NCBI GenBank assembly: GCA_003152075.1
Contig: PLZG01000064.1
Coordinates: 64,031-128,030, forward strand
Direction: 5' to 3'
DNA from: a candidate division FCPU426 bacterium
Lineage (GTDB): Bacteria; Oederibacteriota; Muellerivitia; Muellerivitales; Muellerivitaceae
Length of the DNA: 64,000 bases
Under the pieces are notes generated by a model that saw nothing but the letters and a program-made list of their open reading frames with translations, did not search any database and had not been told where the DNA came from. The position numbers were made by a program, and so were the translations under genes. Shown in pieces: positions 46,192 to 54,754 of the stretch. Every line of letters starts with the position of its first letter. The first letter of the stretch is position 1.

Positions 46192-46452
46192 TTAAACCGG
46201 CTGGATGACGACCGCTTTGGGCTTGATCTTGCGGTTCTTCGCACGGCCCTTCTTGACCAGGGCGGGTTCATTTTGATTGGCGGCCAACTTTAAAGGGTTC
46301 TCGAAAAGGAAAAATTTCTTGGCGGGCCCTTCCTCGGTGCTAAAGATAATGTAAGCGAAGCGGTTATCGGTCTTGCAAATGATTCCCGAGCCCCATTCTT
46401 TCCGGGCGGGTAATTCGACGATCTTACCTAAATCCTTCAGGCTGATTTCCAT
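46192..46452 (-). CDS. Small protein, DUF3553-like
   Basis: An 86-residue protein. The segment KEWGSGIICKTDNRFAYIIF followed by KKFFLFENPLKL resembles DUF3553 (a W-G-x-G turn in a small beta-barrel), a fold also found at the C-terminus of some helicases. The tail is basic (KKGRAKNRKIKPK), so nucleic-acid binding is possible. Convergent with the membrane protein gene. The family call is tentative. Confidence 0.55.
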   Translation of the reverse strand: MEISLKDLGKIVELPARKEWGSGIICKTDNRFAYIIFSTEEGPAKKFFLFENPLKLAANQNEPALVKKGRAKNRKIKPKAVVIQPV

Positions 46453-46653
46453 GATCTAACATCCTTTCGATTTCGGCTTTCATTATTTAATTGAATATCA
46501 AGCATACTCCCACATGGGCTTTTTTGCTCGGTAATAGGTAAGGGAAAAAAATAGGGGCGACCAAATTGACTGATTTAAAGGTTTTTGTTCCTGTTTCGAT
46601 TGAATGGGAAATGTGGATTTAAAAGGTTTGGGAAGCGGTCTTTGAGGAAATAA

Positions 46654-46683
46654 AAAACCCGGAATCATTTGATTCCGGGTTTT
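46654..46683 (-). terminator. Rho-independent terminator
   Basis: AAAACCCGGAATC pairs perfectly with GATTCCGGGTTTT across ATTT. It is 38 bases beyond the stop of the minus-strand rhodanese gene, which it terminates. Confidence 0.92.
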
Positions 46684-46720
46684 AAATAGTTAATAACTCA
46701 ACCTAATGGGTGGAAAAACT

Positions 46721-47344
46721 TTACGGGTTGACGCAACCCTCTGCCTTGGACACCACCGAGCGTAATGGGCGAACCATGGGCCGGCCCGTGTTGAGGTCAC
46801 GGATGGCCTCGTAACGGGGAACGGAAGGGTCAATGGAAACTGACCAAGCGTCAATGCCCCCGGTCATGGATTTGGCGTTAGTGAAGCCGTGCCCGGCGAA
46901 ATAGGCGGCCGCATCCATGCTACGGTTCCCATGCTGGCAGTAGAACACCATGGCCGTATCCTTGGGCCATTGCATGATCTGATAGGAAAGCTCCTCGGTG
47001 ATCAATTCGGCGCCAGGAATTTTGGCCGTTTCCCATTCCATGGGAGTTCTTACATCGATCAGGCGGGGAGGGGCGGGGCTTTTCATGGAAGCGGCGACAT
47101 CCGCGGGGCTTACCTTGATTCGTTGGTCGATCTGCTCAGCTTCCTCAATGAAATTCAAGACTTCGTTGATATCGGTGATGTTGTGCTTGGCGGCAACTGT
47201 CTCAAGAATGTCGGTAGGTTCATAACCACAGCTATGGCAACCCCCGATATGGTATTTGCGGAAGAGGGCTCGTTGGGCGCTGGGATAATTGTCCAGAACC
47301 TCTTGCATGGTGCTGTTTCCCGTGATTTTCAGGCTAGTCGACAT
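46721..47344 (-). CDS. DUF1858/ScdA-like N-terminus fused to rhodanese domain
   Basis: A 207-residue protein. Residues 1-70 look like a DUF1858/ScdA_N-type helical domain with Cys36 and Cys39 (GCHSCG), which in relatives may bind a cluster or sense redox state. Residues 78-180 are a rhodanese: LIDVRTPMEWE, then the active loop CQHGNRS with Cys136. It can thus accept and pass on sulfane sulfur. I chose ATG 47344, with AAGGAG before it, over ATG 47359. Two other sulfur or Zn-ribbon genes follow on the opposite strand. It ends with a terminator. Confidence 0.87.
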   Translation of the reverse strand: MSTSLKITGNSTMQEVLDNYPSAQRALFRKYHIGGCHSCGYEPTDILETVAAKHNITDINEVLNFIEEAEQIDQRIKVSPADVAASMKSPAPPRLIDVRTPMEWETAKIPGAELITEELSYQIMQWPKDTAMVFYCQHGNRSMDAAAYFAGHGFTNAKSMTGGIDAWSVSIDPSVPRYEAIRDLNTGRPMVRPLRSVVSKAEGCVNP

Positions 47345-47614
47345 GCGTTGCTCCTTCAAAAAAATCTAGGATTCCCAAGACCACCCTGGACTGGTTAACA
47401 CAAGGCGTTGGATGACCTAAACATTACGCTGTTCCGCCGGTAATGGCAAGGGGTCAACCCTCGGGTTGATGAACCCCTGCGATTTATCCCTTTTCTAAGC
47501 TTATTAGGCCTATAGTCGCCACAGACCTATTCGACAAGAGCCCCTTCGATTCAGCCGGGTTTCCTCTCCCATTGGTTAATAAACAGCCTGTAAGTCCCGA
47601 AAGGATGTCCCGCC

Positions 47615-47971
47615 ATGAGAATTGAAAAGGAAACAATGATTGAAAATATGAATAAGGACCATGTGGTCGTTCTTAACGTACTTTCCAAAAACGACTTTAA
47701 AAAGCTTCATATCAAGGGTTCGGAAAACTATCCCTTGACTGAGGATACGGTGGAGTTTTGCAAAGAAGTCGTGGGGAAATACGGGAAGGGGAAGACCTTT
47801 ATCGTATACGGTGACCGTTTTGGGCTCTTAGAAAGTTATTTTGCCGCAAAGGCCCTGGAAGATCACGGCCAAAAGGTCATGAACTACTCGGCTGGCCTTC
47901 AGGAATGGTACCGGGCAGGGCTTCCGGTGGAAGGCACCGAATCGATTGCCAAGACGGCGGTAAAGGCGTGA
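47615..47971 (+). CDS. Rhodanese-like protein lacking the catalytic cysteine
   Basis: A 118-residue protein with rhodanese-fold features (VVVLNVLSKNDFKKLHIKGSENYPL ... SAGLQEWYRAGLPVEG is the usual start and end). The active loop reads VYGDRFGLLE, with Gly/Asp where Cys should be, so sulfur transfer is not expected. It may bind or regulate instead. Its stop overlaps the next start (GTGA), so it is translationally coupled to the Zn-ribbon gene. Divergent from the 46721 gene. Confidence 0.8.
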   Translation: MRIEKETMIENMNKDHVVVLNVLSKNDFKKLHIKGSENYPLTEDTVEFCKEVVGKYGKGKTFIVYGDRFGLLESYFAAKALEDHGQKVMNYSAGLQEWYRAGLPVEGTESIAKTAVKA

Positions 47972-48249
47972 AGTTTTCCAAGGCGGTTTGCCAAAGCTGC
48001 GCCTCCCCCATTCTTCGGGACTACGATAAGGGAACCGAAAAGGGCGGGGGGCACTCGGAGGCCTACTGTCGGCGTTGCTACCAGGTGGGATCTTTTACAG
48101 ACATCAAGATGACCGCCAGGGAGATGCATGATAGGGTCCTGGTTAAAATGACCGAGTTGAAATTCCCGCGATACCTGGCCAAACTGATGGCCCAAAATGT
48201 GTATGTCCTTAAACGTTGGGAAGCCGAAAAATCTCTCGCGGTGGTTTAA
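47968..48249 (+). CDS. Zinc-ribbon protein (zf-ribbon_2 type)
   Basis: A 93-residue protein starting at GTG inside the previous stop codon. CQSCASPI ... GTEKGGGHSEAYCRRCY gives four cysteines in the spacing of the putative zinc-ribbon family PF12674, and the following FTDIKMTAREMHDRV helix fits. The C-terminal half is basic. Members are uncharacterised. Coupled to the inactive rhodanese-like gene and followed by a terminator. Confidence 0.82.
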   Translation: MKFSKAVCQSCASPILRDYDKGTEKGGGHSEAYCRRCYQVGSFTDIKMTAREMHDRVLVKMTELKFPRYLAKLMAQNVYVLKRWEAEKSLAVV

Positions 48250-48280
48250 AAAAAAGCCTGGCGTTGCCGCACAGGCTTTG
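48249..48280 (+). terminator. Terminator after Zn-ribbon gene
   Basis: AAAGCCTG pairs with CAGGCTTT around a GC-rich loop. It lies directly at the stop codon of the Zn-ribbon gene. It could also serve the small minus-strand ORF on its other side. Confidence 0.75.
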
Positions 48281-48321
48281 GTTCATTAACAACCACAAAA
48301 AAGCGCATTCGAGTTGCTGAA

Positions 48322-48366
48322 CTAGCGCTTCTTTTTCTTAGCAGCTTTCTTCACTTTCTTAGCCAT
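48322..48366 (-). CDS. 14-residue Lys-rich peptide ORF
   Basis: ATG 48366 begins MAKKVKKAAKKKKR and then TAG. AAGGAGGT lies at 48372-48379 on the minus strand, six bases before the start, which is close to the ideal ribosome binding site and much stronger than those of most genes here. Ten of the 14 residues are Lys or Arg. The peptide could bind RNA, DNA or acidic surfaces, like the Lys/Ala tails of histone-like proteins, or it may be the remnant of such a tail. No similar ORF was seen elsewhere in the window. Confidence 0.5.
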   Translation of the reverse strand: MAKKVKKAAKKKKR

Positions 48367-48690
48367 GGTTTACCTCCTTCAAAGCTGAACATGCGTTCAT
48401 CGTATCACGGGCCATCCCTTGAAATTTTTATATCTTGTCCCCGGATTTATGGAATTGCGAATTTGGTTGCATTCCTGGAAAAAGAAGAGAACAAAAAAAC
48501 AGGTGGCAGAATCCCGTGTGACGATAGGAAATTTTCAATATTTTAAAATTTATTCTTGCTACGCTTCGTGTCCTTGCCCTTACTTGCCGATAGCCAGGGT
48601 CAAGGGCTACGCCGCTTTCCGCGCAGCTTAATCAAGAAGGGGCGTGTGGTTTGCGCGGTTCGAGATTAGGGTTTTGTTTTGTCCCTAAAC
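48367..48690. other. Intergenic region
   Basis: A 70-codon plus-strand ORF at 48419 has no clear binding site. Its end (ARVKGYAAFRAA) recalls the end of the 50536 product (AAVKGYVAARKT), so it might be a decayed relative. I do not list it as a gene. Nothing else seen. Confidence 0.3.
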
Positions 48691-48726
48691 AAAAAAAGCC
48701 CCTGAAGCTTTCGCTCCAGGGGCTTT
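48691..48726 (-). terminator. Terminator of cold-shock gene
   Basis: AAAGCCCCTG (48695-48704) pairs with CAGGGGCTTT (48717-48726), with an A-run that becomes the U-tract on the minus strand. It is 20 bases beyond the cold-shock gene. Confidence 0.92.
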
Positions 48727-48745
48727 GGGTTACGAAAAGATCTTG

Positions 48746-48946
48746 TTAGATCTTGACGACTTTCTCGGCCTTGAGGCCTTTGTCCCCGCGGGCGACCTCG
48801 AATTCAACGCGGTCCCCCTCGTTCAACGATTTGTATCCCTCGCCTTGGATGGCCGAATGGTGCACAAATACATCCTCACCACCGTCCTGGGAGATAAAAC
48901 CAAAACCCTTCTCGTTCTTAAACCACTTCACAGTTCCTTGAGCCAT
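48746..48946 (-). CDS. Cold-shock protein (CspA family)
   Basis: A 66-residue single cold-shock domain. The RNA-binding motifs KGFGFI (RNP1) and VFVHH (RNP2) are present, and the start [14 protein letters not shown] is typical. It acts as a cytoplasmic nucleic-acid chaperone. It has its own terminator and an AT-rich upstream region that would give a long 5' leader, as often seen in this family. Confidence 0.97.
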   Translation of the reverse strand: MAQGTVKWFKNEKGFGFISQDGGEDVFVHHSAIQGEGYKSLNEGDRVEFEVARGDKGLKAEKVVKI

Positions 48947-49273
48947 TTGCGTAAAACCTCATCTTTATTCTATAAATTTACTTCCCCTTCTCGGCCTTTG
49001 GGAGCGCCGGAAGAGAGTCTTAGATTACAGTATTTTGGGGAAAAAGGTGGAAAATCGGCGCTTATTGCTGTTTCTACGTGAAAGGCAGGGTTAAAAAGCC
49101 ATAAACGCGGGGTTTTAAAGGTGAAAGTCTCCGGAAAAAATTCGGCGGCCAATTGGGGGGTGAAGAAAAATTTTAGGATTAATCGCGGCTTCAAGTGAAA
49201 AAGCTTACAGTCTTGAATCGGCCAGTGAAGACGGATATGGTTTGGGACTTGGATTAAGAAAAGGAGAGGGCAT
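48947..49273. other. Intergenic region between cold-shock and DoxX genes
   Basis: Holds the likely promoter and 5' leader of the cold-shock gene on the minus strand and AAAGGAG before the DoxX gene on the plus strand. No other ORF or repeat stands out. Confidence 0.35.
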
Positions 49274-49663
49274 ATGAAGTTTTTGGCCAAATACTCGGAA
49301 GAAGCCTATTCATTATTGCGGATCATGGCGGGGTTCATGCTTACGATGCACGGTATGCAGAAGTTATTGGGTGTCTTTGCCGATAAGCAACCAACGGTGG
49401 GGTCCCAGAGTTGGTTTGGGGGCATGATTGAGCTTATCGGGGGGCTTTTCATCCTCTTCGGCTTTCAGACTCGCTGGGCGGCCTTTATCGCCAGTGGCAT
49501 GCTGGCGGACGCTTATTTCCAGTTCCATTGGAAATTCCAGTTCGACTCTAATTTCTTTCCCCTCGTGAACCATGGTGAACTCGCGGTCCTCTATTGCCTC
49601 GTGTTTCTCTTCATCGCCACCAAGGGCGGGGGGAAATGGTCGGCGGATGGGGTTAAAGGATGA
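49274..49663 (+). CDS. DoxX-family membrane protein
   Basis: A 129-residue protein with the family pattern LLRIMAGFMLTMHGMQKLLG at the start and GGMIELIGGLFILFGF in the second helix, four helices in all. AAAGGAGAGGG lies before the ATG. Its stop overlaps the start of the next gene (ATGA), so the two are translationally coupled. It is from a different branch than the 17048 protein. Confidence 0.9.
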   Translation: MKFLAKYSEEAYSLLRIMAGFMLTMHGMQKLLGVFADKQPTVGSQSWFGGMIELIGGLFILFGFQTRWAAFIASGMLADAYFQFHWKFQFDSNFFPLVNHGELAVLYCLVFLFIATKGGGKWSADGVKG

Positions 49664-50319
49664 AAGTTATCCTGTTTGGCGCCACCGGGATGGTGGGTCA
49701 GGGGGTCCTCCGGGAATGCCTGGCTGATGCGGTCGTCACACAGGTTTTGGTTATTGGCCGTAGCACGACAGGGGAAGTAAACGAGAAATTACGCGAGATC
49801 ATCCACAAGAACTTTGAGGATTTCTCTCCCCTGGAAAACCAACTTTCGGGCTATGACGCCTGTTTCTTTTGCTTGGGGGTCTCCTCGGCGGGCATGAAAG
49901 AACAAGACTACCGGCACATCACCTATGACTTCACTTTGGCGGCGGCAAAGACGCTGGCGAAACTGAATCCACAAATGACCTTCATTTATGTAACGGGCGC
50001 GGGAACTGACAGCAACGAAAAGGTGAGAATGATGTGGGCCAGGGTGAAGGGGGCTACCGAAAACGCCCTTTTAAGCCTGCCCTTCAAGGCGGCCTACATG
50101 TTCAGGCCCGGAGTCATACAACCCTTGGATGGAATTGTCCCGAAGAACAAGTGGCTTAGGATATTGTTGGTGTTTTTGGGCCCTCTTTTCCCACTCATGA
50201 AGTGGCTTTTTCCCCGCCATATCACGACCACCCGGCTGATAGGCCAAGCGATGATTAAGGCGGCGCGGGAGAGCTATTCTAAAAAGCTGGTCGAGAGCTG
50301 GGATATTAACCAGCTTTGA
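49660..50319 (+). CDS. NAD(P)-binding SDR-like (NmrA/HTATIP2-like) protein
   Basis: A 219-residue Rossmann protein. GATGMVGQGVL near the N-terminus is the dinucleotide-binding motif, and FFCLGVSSAGMKEQDYRHITYDFT resembles atypical SDRs close to HTATIP2/NmrA-like proteins. Catalytic Tyr-Lys is not obvious, so it may act as a redox sensor. Overlaps the DoxX gene by four bases. Its stop codon lies at the edge of repeat element B. Confidence 0.85.
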   Translation: MKVILFGATGMVGQGVLRECLADAVVTQVLVIGRSTTGEVNEKLREIIHKNFEDFSPLENQLSGYDACFFCLGVSSAGMKEQDYRHITYDFTLAAAKTLAKLNPQMTFIYVTGAGTDSNEKVRMMWARVKGATENALLSLPFKAAYMFRPGVIQPLDGIVPKNKWLRILLVFLGPLFPLMKWLFPRHITTTRLIGQAMIKAARESYSKKLVESWDINQL

Positions 50320-50440
50320 AAGCCGCCGCATCGCAATCCCCGGGCTATGCCCGGGGAACAGAGGCGTCCCAGCCGAAGGCTGGGTCCCCGAAGGGGAGAT
50401 TTCCGCTCCCCATGGGCTTTGCCCGTGGGGAGCCACATTC
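50316..50440 (-). repeat. Multi-hairpin repeat, element B (copy 2, inverted)
   Basis: This is the reverse complement of the element at 45420-45547. Shared parts include GGCTCCCCACGG, CCCAGCC-GGCTGGGACGCCTCT and CCCGGGNATAGCCCGGGGATTGCGATGCG, with the same edge CTTTCAAA. Several hairpins are perfect (CCCAGCCGAAGGCTGGG, CCCCGGGCTATGCCCGGGG). Confidence 0.88.
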
Positions 50441-50535
50441 TTCAATTGATTCATTGTTTCCCCGGGGACCGGTTTATAATGTACCGAAATAGACAAGCTG
50501 TTGCTATCCAGCGAATGTAATGGGAGCTAAGAATT

Positions 50536-50829
50536 ATGAATTACAGGGAATATCGGAATACGGTGCAGGACGCCATCGAAGGCAGGGCCAAGTGCCTCGC
50601 GGTCTATCAAGGTACCCAGCCGATCAAATTTTCCATGGATGGAAAAGTGCTTTTTAATGGAAAAGTTGAAGTTTTCCAGCTTAAGGACCATCCCCAGGCC
50701 AAACTGGCTTTCGGCTGGGGTTTCGAGAACGACAAGAAAAAATGGGAATATATTACCGTGTTGGGAGTCCCCCCTTTGGATACACCCCTGGCGGCCGTGA
50801 AGGGTTACGTCGCGGCCCGCAAAACATAA
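50536..50829 (+). CDS. Hypothetical 97-residue protein
   Basis: A soluble protein with alternating strands (AKCLAVYQGTQPIKFSMDGKVLF) and a Pro-rich segment before a short helix. I do not recognise the family. GGGAGC lies about ten bases before the ATG. It is followed by the convergent helicase gene. No Cys pairs, signal or TM. Confidence 0.6.
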   Translation: MNYREYRNTVQDAIEGRAKCLAVYQGTQPIKFSMDGKVLFNGKVEVFQLKDHPQAKLAFGWGFENDKKKWEYITVLGVPPLDTPLAAVKGYVAARKT

Positions 50830-50861
50830 TCAAAAAAAGTTCAATTTAAATTTTATATTTT

Positions 50862-53345
50862 TTAAACCGGGTTCTCGGGCCACTTATGTCTCGGGTATTT
50901 GCGCATGAACTCCCTACGAACTTGCGGATAGTGGTTTTTCCAAAACCCCGCTAAGTCACTGGTGACCTGGACAGCCCTTTTTTTGCCGGGGGATAGCAGA
51001 TGTAGAACAACCGGCACCTCGCCCCCGGCCACAGTTGGGCCCTTATTCATCCCATAAAAATCCTGCAGGCGGGATTCCGCCCAGGGTGGTTTGCCCGGAT
51101 CGTAATGTACCGTAATTCTCCTCCCCCCGGGCAAGAGAATGCTGTTGGGAGCGAGGCGCTCCAGGAGGGCTTGGTCTTTCGGCTCGAGCTTGGACCTTAA
51201 GCCCGCTACTAGCCCCGCGGCTTTTAAATCCTCCAGACTTCGGCAACCCTGACATAACTCCTTCAAGGTTTCTTGAATCGTCTCCTCGGAAAATTCTCCA
51301 AAAGCTTTACTTCGTTCGGCTACGAACTTGACCCGGTTCAGGAAGGTTTCAAATTCCTCGGGATCGCAATAGGCTTGTGTTCCAGCGGAGAGGGCTTCTT
51401 TCAAAAGCAGGGTTTGGGCTTCAGGACCAAAGTCCTTGGGGGCCAAAGACTTTTCCTCCAACACCAATTGGCCGTATTTCAAACGCTGAAATCCCTCCAC
51501 CCGCCCGGCCTTGTCATTCCATTGGAAGTTTTGTTCCTCAGATAATTCATTTGGAAAGAAATCCAAGAGCCAGTCCACCTCAATGGGGCACATGGAACGA
51601 ACCTTGACCTGGGTTTTTCCTCCGAAAGTCGCTTCTTGCGCCTCGACCACCACGAAGTACTCGTGCTCCCGTGTTAGCGCGCTGTCATTGGCCAGGACAG
51701 TACCACCGGTGGAAAGTAGGAGCTCCCGCACACGCCCGGATTTGTCGCGGGCCTCCGACCCCTCACTGACCCGGACCCTGCCTACCCGGTCGGGAAAGGC
51801 GGTTAAGAGGGCTTTGGCCAATAGTTCTGAACTGTGGGTTTTGTAGGAACGTGATTCATCACGCCCGGGCGCCATGAATGTCGCCCCTACATTTTTTAAC
51901 AACCCCTCCAGCTGTTCCTCAAGTCTTTTGGATTCGTAACCAGGACGGAACTTCGCCAATTCCTCCAATAAGTCCTCGGAACCAGCCTTTTCCTCGTTGA
52001 TCAATACCGCCAGCCGACAGGCCTCACTAATGGAATTGGAATCCTTTGGGGCTAATTCCTCCACTTCTATCAAAAACTTGGCGAGGCGGGGAACAACCGG
52101 AAATCGAGCCATCCGCTTTCCTATAGAAGTAAGGAGCCCAGCCTTGTCGAGAGCGCCCAGCCGGGTCAGCAAAGTCTGGGCCGCTTCCAAAGAGCCTGGA
52201 GGAGGTTTTAGGAACCAGGGGAATGTGCCCAAGTTTTCCACGCCCAGGCACTTCAAGTCCAGAATGCTCTTGGTGAGGTCCGCCCTTAAGAGTTCGGGCA
52301 AGTCAAAAGCCGCCCGGTGTTCGAAGTCGAACTTGGTGTAAAGGCGAAGGCAGAAACCTTCTTGGAGTCGTCCGGCCCGGCCGGTTCTTTGGGCCGCCGA
52401 GGCTTGGCTGCCTGAGAGTGTAACCAGGCTTTCCAGGCCTGACCAAGGGGAGACACGGGCTTGCCGGGTAAGTCCCGAATCAATAACCGCCGTTACTCCC
52501 GGTACGGTGAGGGAGGTTTCGGCCACATTGGTGGCCAGGATAACCTTGCGGCCCTCGGTAGGGCTTAACACCCTTTGTTGTTCTTCCACTGGTAAGTCCC
52601 CATAGAGGGCGTGAACCTCAATGGATTCACCTTGAAGGCTGTTTTGAGAGCGTTTTATTTCCGCCAGACCAGGCAAGAAAACCAAGGTGGTCCCCTTGAG
52701 TCCTTTAGCCCCTAACTGCCGGACAGCTGATTTAACTTTTAGGCTGAGGTCGGGCTGTTCGGGGAAGGGAAAATATTCCACGCTGACGGGAAAAACCCGC
52801 CCCGAGCTTTTAAAGACGGGACAGTTGGAAAGGTAGCTGGAAAGGGCTTCGGCATCCAGGGTGGCGCTCATCACCAGGATTCTCAAGTCCGGCCTGTTGC
52901 CCAGCTGAAGCCGTCGTAGGAAAGCCAGCCCCAACTCTAAGGCGAGGCTACGCTCGTGAAACTCGTCCAGGATGACCGCCGCTACCCGGGAAAGCTGGGG
53001 ATCTGCTTGAGCCAGGGGCAATAACATACCATCGGTCATAAAACGCAGGCGGGTTTCGGGTCCCAAGCGCTTTTCGAACCGGAACTGGTACCCGACGCTT
53101 TTTCCCGGCTCCTCATCCAATTCCTGAGCAACCCGTAGGGCCGCCAACTTGGCGGCAAGACGCCGAGGCTGGAGAACCCAAATCTCTTTTCCTTTCGCGA
53201 AAGTTGACGATAAGAGGGAGGGAGGCACCCGGGTGGTTTTACCCGCTCCTGGCTCAGCTACCACTACGGCGGCATTGTGTTTTTCCAAAGCTTGGAGGAT
53301 TTCGGGGAGAAGGTGATCGATCGGTAGGGGGGAGGTTGGATTCAT
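50862..53345 (-). CDS. hrpB: ATP-dependent RNA helicase HrpB
   Basis: An 827-residue DExH-box helicase. GAGKTT at 33-38 is Walker A, and LDEFHERS is the DExH motif II. ATNVAETSLTVPGV and QRTGRAGR are motifs V and VI. The C-terminal half carries HA2/ratchet-like and HrpB-specific regions (GRRITVHYDPGKPPWAESRLQDFYG). Length is typical for HrpB. It unwinds RNA with ATP. Monocistronic. Confidence 0.93.
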   Translation of the reverse strand: MNPTSPLPIDHLLPEILQALEKHNAAVVVAEPGAGKTTRVPPSLLSSTFAKGKEIWVLQPRRLAAKLAALRVAQELDEEPGKSVGYQFRFEKRLGPETRLRFMTDGMLLPLAQADPQLSRVAAVILDEFHERSLALELGLAFLRRLQLGNRPDLRILVMSATLDAEALSSYLSNCPVFKSSGRVFPVSVEYFPFPEQPDLSLKVKSAVRQLGAKGLKGTTLVFLPGLAEIKRSQNSLQGESIEVHALYGDLPVEEQQRVLSPTEGRKVILATNVAETSLTVPGVTAVIDSGLTRQARVSPWSGLESLVTLSGSQASAAQRTGRAGRLQEGFCLRLYTKFDFEHRAAFDLPELLRADLTKSILDLKCLGVENLGTFPWFLKPPPGSLEAAQTLLTRLGALDKAGLLTSIGKRMARFPVVPRLAKFLIEVEELAPKDSNSISEACRLAVLINEEKAGSEDLLEELAKFRPGYESKRLEEQLEGLLKNVGATFMAPGRDESRSYKTHSSELLAKALLTAFPDRVGRVRVSEGSEARDKSGRVRELLLSTGGTVLANDSALTREHEYFVVVEAQEATFGGKTQVKVRSMCPIEVDWLLDFFPNELSEEQNFQWNDKAGRVEGFQRLKYGQLVLEEKSLAPKDFGPEAQTLLLKEALSAGTQAYCDPEEFETFLNRVKFVAERSKAFGEFSEETIQETLKELCQGCRSLEDLKAAGLVAGLRSKLEPKDQALLERLAPNSILLPGGRRITVHYDPGKPPWAESRLQDFYGMNKGPTVAGGEVPVVLHLLSPGKKRAVQVTSDLAGFWKNHYPQVRREFMRKYPRHKWPENPV

Positions 53346-53632
53346 GGTCGGTTATTTTATCCTTTTTTTCGCCCCATATACTTTTATCGGCCCTTATTGT
53401 CCTGGCTGGCCAAGCTTATGTTTTGCCTCGGGGGGTTTTACCGGTTGATTCTTTTCATGTGCTTCCTTTTTACCCACTTGATTCTTTTTGACCCTTCTTA
53501 GGGCCACTTTTGCCATGCTTGAAAGCGTTTTTCGCACGGATTTCGTCTAAAACCCCTTGGCACATTTCCTGCGATTAGTACCCATCACTAGCGGGGAACA
53601 GGGAAAAGATTCCCGCGCTCAGGGGGAAAGAT

Positions 53633-54604
53633 ATGAAATCCAGCATGGTTAAAATGTTCCGGACCGCTTTGGGAATCACGGCTTTCTTATTCGTGGGCTG
53701 CTCCCAAAAGAACGGAAGTCCTGTTTCCCCCATCCCAGGCGGGGCGAGTTATTCCGCGCCGACCACCTTGGGTTACCTGACCCAGTGGGGATCGGTTGGA
53801 GCACAGACCGGCCAATTTGATGGAGATTGGGGGGTGGCCGTTGATGCCGCCGGCAATGTCTACGTGGCAGACGGACTGAACAACCGAATCCAAAAATTCA
53901 AGGCTTCCGGTGAATACATGACTTCTTGGGGAGGGCCTGGCGCCGGGAATGGGGCATTGAACAATCCCACGGGCGTGGCGTTGGACCCCTCCGGAAATGT
54001 TTTTGTGACCGATTCGGGCCGTAACCGCATTGAGGAATTCACCGCCTCAGGAAGCTACCTGGCGCAATGGGACGGGGGAACCCTTGGCGGATTTCTCGTC
54101 GCCATCGCGGTGGACGCCTCAGACAACGTTTACGTCTCGGATTTTTCCAACCACGTCATCAAAAAATTCAACGTTCCGGGAGGCCCGGCCACCCAGTGGG
54201 GGACCAAGGGCGCGCAGAACGGCCAGCTGACTTATCCAGTTGGCGTTGCGGTGGACGGGAGGGGTAACTTGTTTGTGGCGGACGCCGGAAACAACCGTAT
54301 TCAGGAATTCACCGGCGAAGGAGATTACCTGACCCAATGGGGCGGAACTGGCAACTTGAACGGCCAATTCAACTGGCCTTACGGGGTGGCCACCGACTCC
54401 ACGGGGCATGTTTTCGTGGTCGATGAGGATAACAACCGTGTCCAGAAGTTCGATGGATCGGGAGCCTATATGACCCAATGGGCAGGGGACTGGAAAGCAT
54501 CAGACCAATTCGACATGCCGGCGGGCATCGCCGTAGCCTCTTCGGGTGATGTCTACGTGACGGATACGGGAAACAATCGCATCCTGGTGTTACAACCTAA
54601 ATAA
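53633..54604 (+). CDS. NHL-repeat lipoprotein
   Basis: A 323-residue lipoprotein. The lipobox ending in FVGC places the Cys at about 23. Six NHL repeats follow with regular units such as GVAVDAAGNVYVADGLNNRI and GVAVDGRGNLFVADAGNNRI, enough for a closed six-bladed propeller. Unlike other lipoproteins in this window, the spacer is very short. It probably binds a ligand at the surface. Monocistronic. Confidence 0.87.
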   Translation: MKSSMVKMFRTALGITAFLFVGCSQKNGSPVSPIPGGASYSAPTTLGYLTQWGSVGAQTGQFDGDWGVAVDAAGNVYVADGLNNRIQKFKASGEYMTSWGGPGAGNGALNNPTGVALDPSGNVFVTDSGRNRIEEFTASGSYLAQWDGGTLGGFLVAIAVDASDNVYVSDFSNHVIKKFNVPGGPATQWGTKGAQNGQLTYPVGVAVDGRGNLFVADAGNNRIQEFTGEGDYLTQWGGTGNLNGQFNWPYGVATDSTGHVFVVDEDNNRVQKFDGSGAYMTQWAGDWKASDQFDMPAGIAVASSGDVYVTDTGNNRILVLQPK

Positions 54605-54754
54605 CCTACTGGCGGCGGGACTCCCAGCCGCCAAAGTCTTTCCTTCTGCTTAAAATCGATAGGCCTTAAAATTTTCACCCCTGAAACATTCCTTCGAGGA
54701 TATGAGTATTACTATAATGTCTTTTCAATTCTCCCTGGGAAAGGCCTTGTTAAA

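Noticed and set aside
48419-48631. 70-codon ORF ending ARVKGYAAFRAA
   Set aside because: Weak start and only a short resemblance to the 50536 product; noted in the intergenic entry.
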